Below, one piece after another: positions 6,157 through 12,751 of a stretch of 22,936 nucleotides of DNA. The notes below the pieces were generated by a model. That model had not been told where the DNA came from and made no database searches. It worked only from the letters and a program-made list of their open reading frames with translations. Position numbers and translations under genes: made by a program. The DNA lies in NCBI GenBank assembly GCA_002353525.1, contig DEJV01000067.1, positions 17,306-40,241 on the forward strand, in the 5' to 3' direction. The stretch comes from Prevotella sp. UBA2739. GTDB taxonomy: Bacteria; Bacteroidota; Bacteroidia; Bacteroidales; Bacteroidaceae. Numbering within the stretch: the first letter of the stretch is position 1; each line of letters begins with the position of its first letter.

Positions 6157-7395
6157 TTATGATTCTATACGAATTGTTGTTTCTTCCTCCGGAACAGGCT
6201 CTGCAGCCGATGCAGCAGGCTGCAGTTTCTGCTTGCGGCGTTGTATCTTTTTGCGTATGAGGCCATAGGTGAGCACAATGAGCACGACAAGTGCGAAAAC
6301 CAGCACCTCGATAAATTCGAATCGCTTTTCGACGCTTTCCTCCACATCTGCGCCGAGGGTACGGAAGTAGATGGCGTAGACGAACAGCAAGTGCATGATG
6401 ATGTTCAGAACGAGAAACACTAGCAAAGCATTCTCTTTGGCCCGTTGCCAACGGGTCTGCACCGGCCGGTCGTAGAATGCGGCCTTGTAGCATTCGGCCG
6501 TCAGCAAAAATGCAACTAAGGCACTCAATGTAATGAAGATATCTCCTCCTATGCCGTCATTGGTCTCGATGAAGATGGAACCTGAACAGAGATCAACCAA
6601 AAAGGCCACCGTCAGAAACAGGAAAATGCTCAGGATGACGGTCAAGCTGATGCGCCATATCGTGGCCCAAAGACCGAAGCCGAACAATTGCTTGTAGACA
6701 ACGATGAGCTGCAGGCCGATGATGATGTAGAACAGCACGTCGTTAACACTGCTGGAGGTTTGCAGCCCCAAAACCCAAAGCAACACTCCCACAATGAAGA
6801 CGAGAAGGAGAAAGAGCGTGCTGTTGAACACTTGCACAAAAAATCCCTGTGGCACCGTGTGCAAGGCATGACGCGGCGAATAGCGGAACACGATGTTGGT
6901 GGGAAACAGCAAAAACAGGAAAAAGAGCAGCGACGACCAGTCGTAGTGGTTGCTCAGCCAATCGCTTATCTTCTCAAAAATGTTGTCTTGGGCAGTATCG
7001 GTTACAGCATCTTCTGGACCAAAGAGCTGCAGGCCCGTCAGATGGTCGATGACGAAGATGAGCGTGGCCACGATGACCAGCATCTTCACCGGCGGAAAAC
7101 TCACCTGCTTGCGACCGCTGATATACTCGCCAATGAAATAACCCGGCCGCAAGAGCAACTGCCACAGCGTGTAAGGCATCGACCGCGTACCGATGCCCCA
7201 AAGCTCCATCACGCCCTCGTGGATGCTACGCCATGTCACCACACCCGTGCCGCCGCGCTGTCCGCAGCAGGGACAGAAGTTGCCCTCGAACTCCTCGCCA
7301 CAGTTTTGGCAACGATGCCTCTCGTCGCTCATTTTGAAGACGACGGGTGACTTTTGCCATTGCTTAAACCGCTTATAACTCTCTTTGATATTCAT
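6157..7395 (-). CDS. DUF3667-type membrane protein with N-terminal zinc ribbon
   Basis: A 412-residue protein. Residues about 28-46 form a four-cysteine zinc ribbon, CQNCGEEFEGNFCPCCGQ (two CxxC pairs). Residues 55-100 carry the conserved DUF3667 stretch (TWRSIHEGVMELWG, RPGYFIGEYISGRKQVSFPP). About eight hydrophobic segments follow, for example VKMLVIVATLIFVIDHL, LFLLLVFIVGVLLWVLGL and ENALLVFLVLNIIMHLLF, and the C-terminus is a basic tail. The family is widespread in Bacteroidota and has no assigned role; the ribbon is cytoplasmic by the usual topology. The ATG at 7393-7395 follows a good promoter by about 20 nt; an internal ATG (residue 22) would also keep the ribbon. It is first gene of a two-gene operon. 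Confidence 0.85.
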   Translation of the reverse strand: MNIKESYKRFKQWQKSPVVFKMSDERHRCQNCGEEFEGNFCPCCGQRGGTGVVTWRSIHEGVMELWGIGTRSMPYTLWQLLLRPGYFIGEYISGRKQVSFPPVKMLVIVATLIFVIDHLTGLQLFGPEDAVTDTAQDNIFEKISDWLSNHYDWSSLLFFLFLLFPTNIVFRYSPRHALHTVPQGFFVQVFNSTLFLLLVFIVGVLLWVLGLQTSSSVNDVLFYIIIGLQLIVVYKQLFGFGLWATIWRISLTVILSIFLFLTVAFLVDLCSGSIFIETNDGIGGDIFITLSALVAFLLTAECYKAAFYDRPVQTRWQRAKENALLVFLVLNIIMHLLFVYAIYFRTLGADVEESVEKRFEFIEVLVFALVVLIVLTYGLIRKKIQRRKQKLQPAASAAEPVPEEETTIRIES

Positions 7396-7418
7396 TTATG
7401 CGCCAGGGTTACTAAGCG

Positions 7419-7449
7419 CAAAGATAGGCATTTTTTCTGTAGTAATCAA
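7419..7449 (-). promoter_or_regulatory. Promoter of the DUF3667 operon
   Basis: On the minus strand TTG (7447-7449), 20 nt, TATCTTTG (7419-7426). Predicted start near 7414; leader about 20 nt. Confidence 0.75.
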
Positions 7450-7571
7450 ACTATTTGTGAAAAAAAGTGGAAGCGCGTTCCCCATGCGACAAAAAAGCAG
7501 GCAGCAAGCCCGATTTGTCATACCCAGAGGTGGGTTGTCGCAACAACCTGCGATGAAAAACCAGAAAATAG

Positions 7572-7603
7572 TTGGAAGAAACCTGCTGCCACTCCTACCT
7601 TTG
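7572..7603 (+). promoter_or_regulatory. Promoter-like site facing the 9-bp repeat region
   Basis: TTG (7572-7574), 21 nt, TACCTTTG (7596-7603). It fits the same promoter form as the neighbouring genes, but no plus-strand protein gene follows. A plus-oriented terminator lies about 250 nt downstream. Confidence 0.5.
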
Positions 7604-7621
7604 CAAAGGAAAGGATATACG

Positions 7622-7693
7622 GAGCAATCGGAGTATTCAGAATATTCGGAGTATTCAGAGTATTCAGAATAATCAGAATAATCAGAGCAATCC
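7622..7693. repeat. 9-bp tandem repeat, eight units
   Basis: Eight adjacent 9-bp units of the form GARYAWTCR: GAGCAATCG, GAGTATTCA, GAATATTCG, GAGTATTCA twice, GAATAATCA twice, GAGCAATCC. The outermost units are alike (GAGCAATC) and the inner ones contain GAATATTC or GAGTATTC, which can pair with themselves with G-T wobbles. The open frames across it (Ser-Glu-Tyr or Ser-Asp-Tyr repeats) are a by-product of the 9-bp period. Confidence 0.85.
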
Positions 7694-7849
7694 GATAACG
7701 AAAAGAATGCCAACCACGAAGATAAGAATTTTCCTAGACAACGCCGAGACAACATCAACCAATGGAGATGTTAGAAGAAAAAATATAGATGCTAAAAAGA
7801 AAAAAGACAGGAAAATCTTAAATTCATATCGTTATGCCAGAAATGGCAA

Positions 7850-7890
7850 AGCGGGGATGCGCTTGTGACAAGTGCATCCCCGCTCTTTTT
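7850..7890. terminator. Strong intrinsic terminator between the candidate small RNA and the rubredoxin operon
   Basis: AGCGGGGATGC (7850-7860) pairs with GCATCCCCGCT (7874-7884), extended by CTTG/CAAG around TGA. CTTTTT follows on the plus strand; on the minus strand only TTT follows. It can end plus-strand transcription and, less efficiently, the rubredoxin transcript, whose stop codon is 11 nt away. Confidence 0.8.
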
Positions 7891-7894
7891 GTGC

Positions 7895-8056
7895 TTACTC
7901 TTCTACCGAGAAGTCTTCTTTACCTACGCCGCAGATGGGGCATACCCAATCCTCAGGAATATCCTCGAAAGCAGTTCCGGGAGCGATGCCGCTGTCGGGA
8001 TCGCCTACTTCAGGGTCATACACGTAACCACATGTGTCGCAAATGTACTTTTTCAT
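7895..8056 (-). CDS. Rubredoxin
   Basis: A 53-residue one-electron carrier with a single iron held by four cysteines: MKKYICDTCGYVYDPEVGDP (Cys6, Cys9) and DWVCPICGVGKEDF (Cys39, Cys42). The length and motifs are those of a canonical rubredoxin. In anaerobes rubredoxins serve oxygen and peroxide reductases. It begins 16 nt after the GT9 stop codon, so it is probably the last gene of the DUF4254-GT9 operon, although no functional link to glycan synthesis is evident. Confidence 0.97.
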   Translation of the reverse strand: MKKYICDTCGYVYDPEVGDPDSGIAPGTAFEDIPEDWVCPICGVGKEDFSVEE

Positions 8057-8072
8057 AATCTTTTTGTTTGTT

Positions 8073-9122
8073 TTAGGGGTGAATAAAATGATTGATTCTC
8101 TCTACTATCGTGTCGGGACTGATGCCATAAAGACAGGCATAGTCGCCACGCTGACAGGGTTTGTTACCATAGATGCTGCACGGCCGGCAGTCCATGGGCA
8201 GCTGTATGGCGTTTTCTTTTGGCTGGTTCCAGCCCATGAATCCGGCATAGGGATGCGTGGCTCCCCAGATGCTGACCACGGGAGTGGCAGTGAGCGATGC
8301 CAAGTGCATGTTGGCAGAGTCCATCGAGAGCATCACGTCGAGGTGGCTCATCAGGATGAGCTCGCCCTGCAGGGAGCCGCAGAGGGCCGACGCGTTGAGG
8401 CAGCGAGGGTACTTTTGGCACCAATTGTTGATGACGTCGCGCTCGTGGGCACCACCTCCGAAAAAGAAGATGCGGGCATTGGCATGTTCGCTGAGGAGCC
8501 TGCTGACCACCTGCTGCATTTTCTCCTCAGGATAAATTTTTCCTTTATGCGCCGCAAAGGGGGCAATGCCAATCCACTGCTGGAAGGCTTTTTTCGGTCC
8601 TATCGTGTCAGGCAACAGGCGCAGGTCGCCGCCTGAGGGCGGGAAGATGGAGGTGAACTGCAACTTGACGGGATAGCCCAGCTTGGCCAGCACATCGGCA
8701 TAATTCTCGAACGAGGTGGGTTGCTGCACGCGTTTCTTGTTGTTCTGTGCCGTCAGCATGCGTTTGCCGTGACGGTGCTTGTTGATATGCGCCACGGGAA
8801 TCTTGTCGATTTGGAAGCGCATGCGCAGATAGTCGGAGCGCAGCACCTGGTGGAAATCGGCCACGGCGGTGAACTTCTTGGCCAGCAGACGCCGGTAGAG
8901 GGCATTGAGCCCCTTCAGTCCTTTGTACTCGCCATGCAGGTCGGCCTCCATAAACCCCACGTTGGGTGCAAGATTCTCGAAGAAGGTCCGTGCGAACTTA
9001 CGGCTCAACACCGTGATGCGCAGCTCAGGATACTGGGCTGCCAACGAACTGACCACGGGCACGGTCATAGCCACGTCGCCAATGGCTGAGAATCGAATGA
9101 TAAGCAGATGGGGCTTTCTCAA
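8073..9122 (-). CDS. Glycosyltransferase family 9 (heptosyltransferase-like), TTG start
   Basis: A 349-residue GT9 protein of the ADP-heptose:LPS heptosyltransferase type, a cytoplasmic or peripheral enzyme of LPS core assembly. The N-terminus RKPHLLIIRFSAIGDVAMTV holds the conserved 'IR-SAIGD' acceptor-side motif, and MDSANMHLASLTATPVVSIW the conserved donor-site 'D-S---H-A' block. The C-terminus carries a four-cysteine cluster (CRPCSIYGNKPC, then DYACLYG). The only start that keeps the N-terminal motif is the TTG at 9120-9122: the frame upstream has a TAA after six more codons and no ATG between, and the first ATG lies inside GDVAM. It follows DUF4254 by 53 nt in the same operon. The sugar donor is not certain. 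Confidence 0.88.
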   Translation of the reverse strand: MRKPHLLIIRFSAIGDVAMTVPVVSSLAAQYPELRITVLSRKFARTFFENLAPNVGFMEADLHGEYKGLKGLNALYRRLLAKKFTAVADFHQVLRSDYLRMRFQIDKIPVAHINKHRHGKRMLTAQNNKKRVQQPTSFENYADVLAKLGYPVKLQFTSIFPPSGGDLRLLPDTIGPKKAFQQWIGIAPFAAHKGKIYPEEKMQQVVSRLLSEHANARIFFFGGGAHERDVINNWCQKYPRCLNASALCGSLQGELILMSHLDVMLSMDSANMHLASLTATPVVSIWGATHPYAGFMGWNQPKENAIQLPMDCRPCSIYGNKPCQRGDYACLYGISPDTIVERINHFIHP

Positions 9123-9175
9123 AACAAAGATCTTATCTTATTCAACTGTTCACACAGAACTCTTCACACTCGGCC

Positions 9176-9781
9176 TCAACCCTTTTTATAGAGCACTGGG
9201 TTGGTGGCGGGGTCGTTATACATCTTCATCTGCCGATACACCTTCATGTATTTGCGTCCGGCCTCGATGTCTTCGAGCAGCTGGTCGATAGCTGTAGAGA
9301 GGTCTACCTGCTGTTCGAGCAGCACGTTGAGCTTCTGCTGGCACTTCTCCCGGTGCTCGGGCGATGCGTCGGGGCGCTCCACCTGCTCGCGCATGTGGTA
9401 GATTTTCAGTGCCAAGATCGACAGGCGGTCTACGGCCCATGCGGGGCTCTCGGTGTTGATGCGTGCATCGGGCAGCACGTTCACGGTGCTATACTTCTGG
9501 CGGAAGTAGCTGTCTATCTGCTCCACCAAGTCGGTGCGATCCTGGTTAGAGCGGTCGATGCGCCGTTTCAGTTGCAGCGCCTCAATGGGGTCGATGTGCG
9601 GGTCGCGGATGATATCCTCGAAATGCCACTGCACGGTGTCGATCCAGCATTTCAGATACAAACGGTTATCGATCGAGTCACGATCGTAAGGGTTGTTGAT
9701 GGGCGTGTCAATGTTATCAGTGACGTGATAGTCATTGATGGCCTGATTGAAAATGGTGTTGCAATGCTCGGTGAATGTCAT
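9176..9781 (-). CDS. DUF4254 domain protein
   Basis: A 201-residue, mostly helical, soluble protein without signal peptide. It starts MTFTEHCNTIFNQAINDYHV and includes LYLKCWIDTVQWHFEDIIRD and ALQLKRRIDRSNQDRTDLVE, the conserved DUF4254 stretches. This family is found in Bacteroidota next to GT9 heptosyltransferase genes, which is the arrangement here, and its biochemical role is not known; a part in LPS core synthesis is inferred from context. Its promoter lies 27 nt upstream of the ATG. Confidence 0.85.
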   Translation of the reverse strand: MTFTEHCNTIFNQAINDYHVTDNIDTPINNPYDRDSIDNRLYLKCWIDTVQWHFEDIIRDPHIDPIEALQLKRRIDRSNQDRTDLVEQIDSYFRQKYSTVNVLPDARINTESPAWAVDRLSILALKIYHMREQVERPDASPEHREKCQQKLNVLLEQQVDLSTAIDQLLEDIEAGRKYMKVYRQMKMYNDPATNPVLYKKG

Positions 9782-9807
9782 TTTTCGTTGTATTTTGATT
9801 TATCTCG

Positions 9808-9837
9808 CAAAGATACAACATTTTTTTAATTCTCCAA
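9808..9837 (-). promoter_or_regulatory. Promoter of the DUF4254-GT9-rubredoxin operon
   Basis: On the minus strand TTG (9835-9837), exactly 19 nt, TATCTTTG (9808-9815). Predicted start near 9803; leader about 22 nt. Confidence 0.8.
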
Positions 9838-9853
9838 GCAAAAAGATAAGAAT

Positions 9854-9878
9854 TTGCACAATAATGGCCGCCGTGCAA
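9854..9878 (-). terminator. Weak terminator candidate after DUF3108
   Basis: TTGCAC (9854-9859) pairs with GTGCAA (9873-9878). On the minus strand a T-rich stretch (ATTCTTATCTTTTT) follows a few bases later. It lies 14 nt after the DUF3108 stop, at the end of the acpP-led gene train. The stem is short. Confidence 0.4.
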
Positions 9879-9891
9879 CACGATGTGCCAC

Positions 9892-10710
9892 TTATTTCAC
9901 CACACAGCCCACGGGGTTGCGGTTGCCTTTCATGCTGGTGAGGAAGGCTTTGGCCGAACCGAAACGCAGGAACATGTCGAGGCGCACGGGGATGTGGTTT
10001 TGGTCGTCGGTGACATAGAAGCGCACTATCTCCTTGTACTTTCCTTTCTCCTGCTCCATATAGCTGAGCTGCAGACAACGGTATTTCACGCCGTTGTCGG
10101 CCTTGACGTTGGTGGTGCCGCTATATTTCAGTATGGCGTTGGTCATGCCGGTGCCGTCGGCAATGGGTATTTTCACGATGTGGCCTTTCTTCCATCCCTC
10201 GGGATTGAAGCTGCGTGCGCGCAGGAAAATGTTGAGCATGTCGTAGACGCAGTCGTCATAGCTGTTTTTCTTCCACGAGTGCTCGCCGCTGTTGTGCTGG
10301 CGGTGCTGGCGCAAGTTGCACTTGCCTCCGGCATAGTCGTAGAACACCTCGTCGACGGTGTAGTGGCTGCCCTCGCGTGCGCCTTTGCGGTAGTAGAGCG
10401 GTGCCAGCTCCTCGCTGCAATAGCTGAGCAGGGTGTCGCGCAATACGAACATCTCATCTACCTTATTATTTCCGCGCGTGGTGAGGCTGGCCCTGTAGGC
10501 GGGTTTGCCGCCATAGCGGCTGAGCACGGTCGACATGCTGGCCGTTCCGGCTTTCACCCACACGAATTTCCAGTTGTAATAAAGGTTATAGCTCAGAAAC
10601 TCGCCGCTGTTGAAGGAGGTGTTGTTGAACGTGCACTGAGCCTGTGCGCTGCCTGCTGTGAGGAGCATCACCAGTGCTATCACATAATTTTTAAGAGTCT
10701 TCATTGTCAT
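9892..10710 (-). CDS. Exported DUF3108 domain protein
   Basis: A 272-residue protein with a signal peptide (KTLKNYVIALVMLLTAGSAQ, cut likely after AQA). The rest is beta-rich: NSGEFLSYNLYYNWKFVWVK and KAGTASM near the N-terminus match the start of DUF3108 (PF11306), and DMLNIFLRARSF and PIADGTGMTNAILKYSG the middle. DUF3108 proteins are periplasmic or outer-membrane-associated and uncharacterised. The start ATG overlaps the stop of the upstream lipoprotein gene (ATGA, 10707-10710), so translation is probably coupled; a second ATG two codons later is also possible. Being last in the acpP-fabF-rnc-GH3 train, it may act on a lipid or envelope product; that is inference. Confidence 0.8.
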   Translation of the reverse strand: MTMKTLKNYVIALVMLLTAGSAQAQCTFNNTSFNSGEFLSYNLYYNWKFVWVKAGTASMSTVLSRYGGKPAYRASLTTRGNNKVDEMFVLRDTLLSYCSEELAPLYYRKGAREGSHYTVDEVFYDYAGGKCNLRQHRQHNSGEHSWKKNSYDDCVYDMLNIFLRARSFNPEGWKKGHIVKIPIADGTGMTNAILKYSGTTNVKADNGVKYRCLQLSYMEQEKGKYKEIVRFYVTDDQNHIPVRLDMFLRFGSAKAFLTSMKGNRNPVGCVVK

Positions 10711-12716
10711 TTCGCTTGTAGTTGTTCATCCAGTTTTTTTAACTCGTCGGGCAGCTCGATGCCCAGTTTTTTGGCCCTTTGATAGTTCTGACGCTTAATG
10801 GTCTTCTGCTTATCAGCTTTTTGTTTGACGATTTCAGCGGGCTTTTGTTTAGCGAGATTAACACTTTTTGGATTCCATGTGCGCGATACGTCCCATTTTG
10901 CCTTACACTCGATGGGCTCGTGGAAGTAGTAGACGGGCTCGGGCTGCAGGTCTTCGTCGTAGCATCCGGTGTCCCAGTGCCCATTGCCGTTATAGTCGAT
11001 GAATGCGCGCAGATAGTAGGTATCGGGTTTCACATAGAAGAACTCAGCCACGCCATTGGTGGTGGTGAGCTGCTTCACGGGCTTGTCTTGCTTGTCGATG
11101 ATTTGCACGACGAGGGTGCTGTCGGCCATGCCCGTCACGTTGAAGAGCAGGGTGCTGTACTCGTCGAGGCTCTTCATTTTGATGCCTTTCTTGACTTTGT
11201 CCGACACGCGGCCGTAGATGCTGACGAATGCCGCCGAGTCGATTTCCAGACTGTATTCGCCCTCTGGTCTCCACTCGCCCAGTATCTCGTAGGTGCGGGC
11301 CACATGGGGCACTGCCCGGAACTGCATGGGTGCGTCGTACCACAGTGTGTCGTGTTTCGAATAGAGGTGTATGGCAGCGGTGTTGATGCTGTCGAGCGGC
11401 ACGGGCGAGGTGATTAGGATGTTTTTCTCGGGATCCATGTCGGCGGGCACCTTCACGTCGATGGCCAGCGGTTTGTCTTCCTCTAGCTGGAGCGGTTCCA
11501 CCTTGTTGCCTCGTTTCTCGGCCTTTTCGGCTTTCTTCTTCCACTCGTCATATTGTTTCTGGCGTTTCTTCAAGCGTTTCTCGTACGGTTCTTTCGACAA
11601 TACCTCCAGAGTGTCGGTCTGCGAGACGAGTATGCCCGTAGAGTCGGTCTTCATATAGGTCATCTCCAGGCGCAGCGTGTCTTGGTTGACGAGCATGGTG
11701 TCGCGCAGCCAGTAGGTGATGGTGTCCTGCCGCTCGTTGCCCTCGACGACGAATGCCGAGTCGGCCTGGAAGTTCAGTCCGCGAATCTTGGGCTGCTCGC
11801 CATTGCCATAGCTGAAGTATAGCGTGAAGTGGTCGGGCTCTTTGCGCTCTTGCTTGATGAAGAAACGGTCGGTCTGCACCTCCTGGAAGGCACGCAGCAC
11901 AATGTTGTCGGGCATGAAGTGGGTGTAAGGCACCTGATTGATGCTCTCGATGTGCAGCGAGTCGCGCCAGATGGTGTCGGGCCTGGTGTCGGGAAACGAG
12001 CTGGGCACCACAATGTCGTGGTTGAAGGCAATGCGCTCGCTCTTCTGATTGAAGATATAGTTACCGTCGGCATCCTGCAGCGCATAGATGCGGTAACTGC
12101 CATGGGCCACACCCTTGATGACAAATCGTCCGCGGCTGTCGGTGCGCGAGACGCGCTGCAGCGGCTGACTGGTGAAGATGGTGTCGGTGAGATTGCTGTA
12201 GAGTCCCACCAGAATGCCTTTCACTGGTTCCAGGTTCTCGGCATCGAGCACATATCCCGACACCTCCATGGTGTCTATCTGCTCGCCTGTAGAGAAGCTG
12301 TAGGTATAGTTGCCCAGGGGATTGCCCTCGTTGTTGTCGGTGATGGCGTCGCTGAAGTCGATGGTATAGGTGGTGTTGGGCTTGAGCGAGTCTTTCAGCT
12401 CGACGATGATGCGCTTTCCTGCAGACTTGATTTCGGGCATCTCTATTTGCGGTGGCGACACCACCACGTTCTCCGTGGCATTCTCGATTTTGATAAACTC
12501 GTTGAAGTTGATGACCACCTTGCGCGCAGTGACGTTGGTAGACTGGTCGGCAGGCGAGGCACTCACCACTCGCGGCGGCTGTTCGTCGTACCATCCGCCG
12601 TCGGGCTGTCCCATTTTGGCGCACGAGCCGAGCAGGAAAAGCAACAGGGCGAGCATACAAAGAAGTCTCAGCCTCTCTGCCTGCTGGTTGTGACGATGTT
12701 TCCTGTTCGTTGTCAT
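10707..12716 (-). CDS. Ig-like (Big_5) domain lipoprotein
   Basis: A 669-residue lipoprotein. The signal peptide ends in the lipobox LLGSC (Cys32), followed by CAKMGQPDGGWYDEQPPRVV, the usual start of this Bacteroidota family. Residues about 48-150 form a Big_5-type Ig-like domain (ASPADQSTNVTARKVVINFN; NTTYTIDFSDAITDNNEGN). Residues about 152-225 look like a carboxypeptidase-regulatory/prealbumin-like domain (VSGYVLDAENLEPVKGILVG, DSRGRFVIKGVAHGSYRIYA). A basic coiled stretch (EKRLKKRQKQYDEWKKKAEK) lies near 380-410, and the C-terminus has a second regulatory-type domain and a Lys/Gln-rich tail. It is anchored in the outer membrane by inference. It follows GH3 by 35 nt and overlaps DUF3108 by 4 nt. 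Function unknown. Confidence 0.82.
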   Translation of the reverse strand: MTTNRKHRHNQQAERLRLLCMLALLLFLLGSCAKMGQPDGGWYDEQPPRVVSASPADQSTNVTARKVVINFNEFIKIENATENVVVSPPQIEMPEIKSAGKRIIVELKDSLKPNTTYTIDFSDAITDNNEGNPLGNYTYSFSTGEQIDTMEVSGYVLDAENLEPVKGILVGLYSNLTDTIFTSQPLQRVSRTDSRGRFVIKGVAHGSYRIYALQDADGNYIFNQKSERIAFNHDIVVPSSFPDTRPDTIWRDSLHIESINQVPYTHFMPDNIVLRAFQEVQTDRFFIKQERKEPDHFTLYFSYGNGEQPKIRGLNFQADSAFVVEGNERQDTITYWLRDTMLVNQDTLRLEMTYMKTDSTGILVSQTDTLEVLSKEPYEKRLKKRQKQYDEWKKKAEKAEKRGNKVEPLQLEEDKPLAIDVKVPADMDPEKNILITSPVPLDSINTAAIHLYSKHDTLWYDAPMQFRAVPHVARTYEILGEWRPEGEYSLEIDSAAFVSIYGRVSDKVKKGIKMKSLDEYSTLLFNVTGMADSTLVVQIIDKQDKPVKQLTTTNGVAEFFYVKPDTYYLRAFIDYNGNGHWDTGCYDEDLQPEPVYYFHEPIECKAKWDVSRTWNPKSVNLAKQKPAEIVKQKADKQKTIKRQNYQRAKKLGIELPDELKKLDEQLQAK

Positions 12717-12751
12717 TGCTTGGTTGTTTTTTTTTGTGGTTCAACGTTGAG

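Larger units (their letters stand above)
7609..7890 (+). ncRNA. Candidate small RNA (about 280 nt)
   Basis: This interval is bounded by a promoter-like site (7572-7603) and a strong hairpin followed by CTTTTT on the plus strand (7850-7890), yet it has no convincing coding frame. Its 5' part holds eight 9-bp repeats that can pair with one another; its 3' part is A-rich and ends in a small TGCCA-GAAA-TGGCA hairpin (7835-7848) and the terminator. It is antisense to no annotated gene. Transcription is inferred from sequence only; the terminator could instead serve the convergent rubredoxin operon. Confidence 0.35.

Noticed and set aside
5441..7693. CRISPR array as an explanation for the tandem repeats at 5441 and 7622
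   Set aside because: The repeats are directly adjacent with no spacers, too short or imperfect, and no cas gene is nearby.
7396..7758. Open frame with Ser-Glu-Tyr / Ser-Asp-Tyr repeats
   Set aside because: Produced by the 9-bp tandem repeat; reaches into the DUF3667 promoter and has no other protein-like features.
7707..7868. 53-codon Lys-rich open frame after the 9-bp repeats
   Set aside because: Its stop codon lies in the loop of the terminator hairpin, and composition looks like A-rich non-coding DNA.
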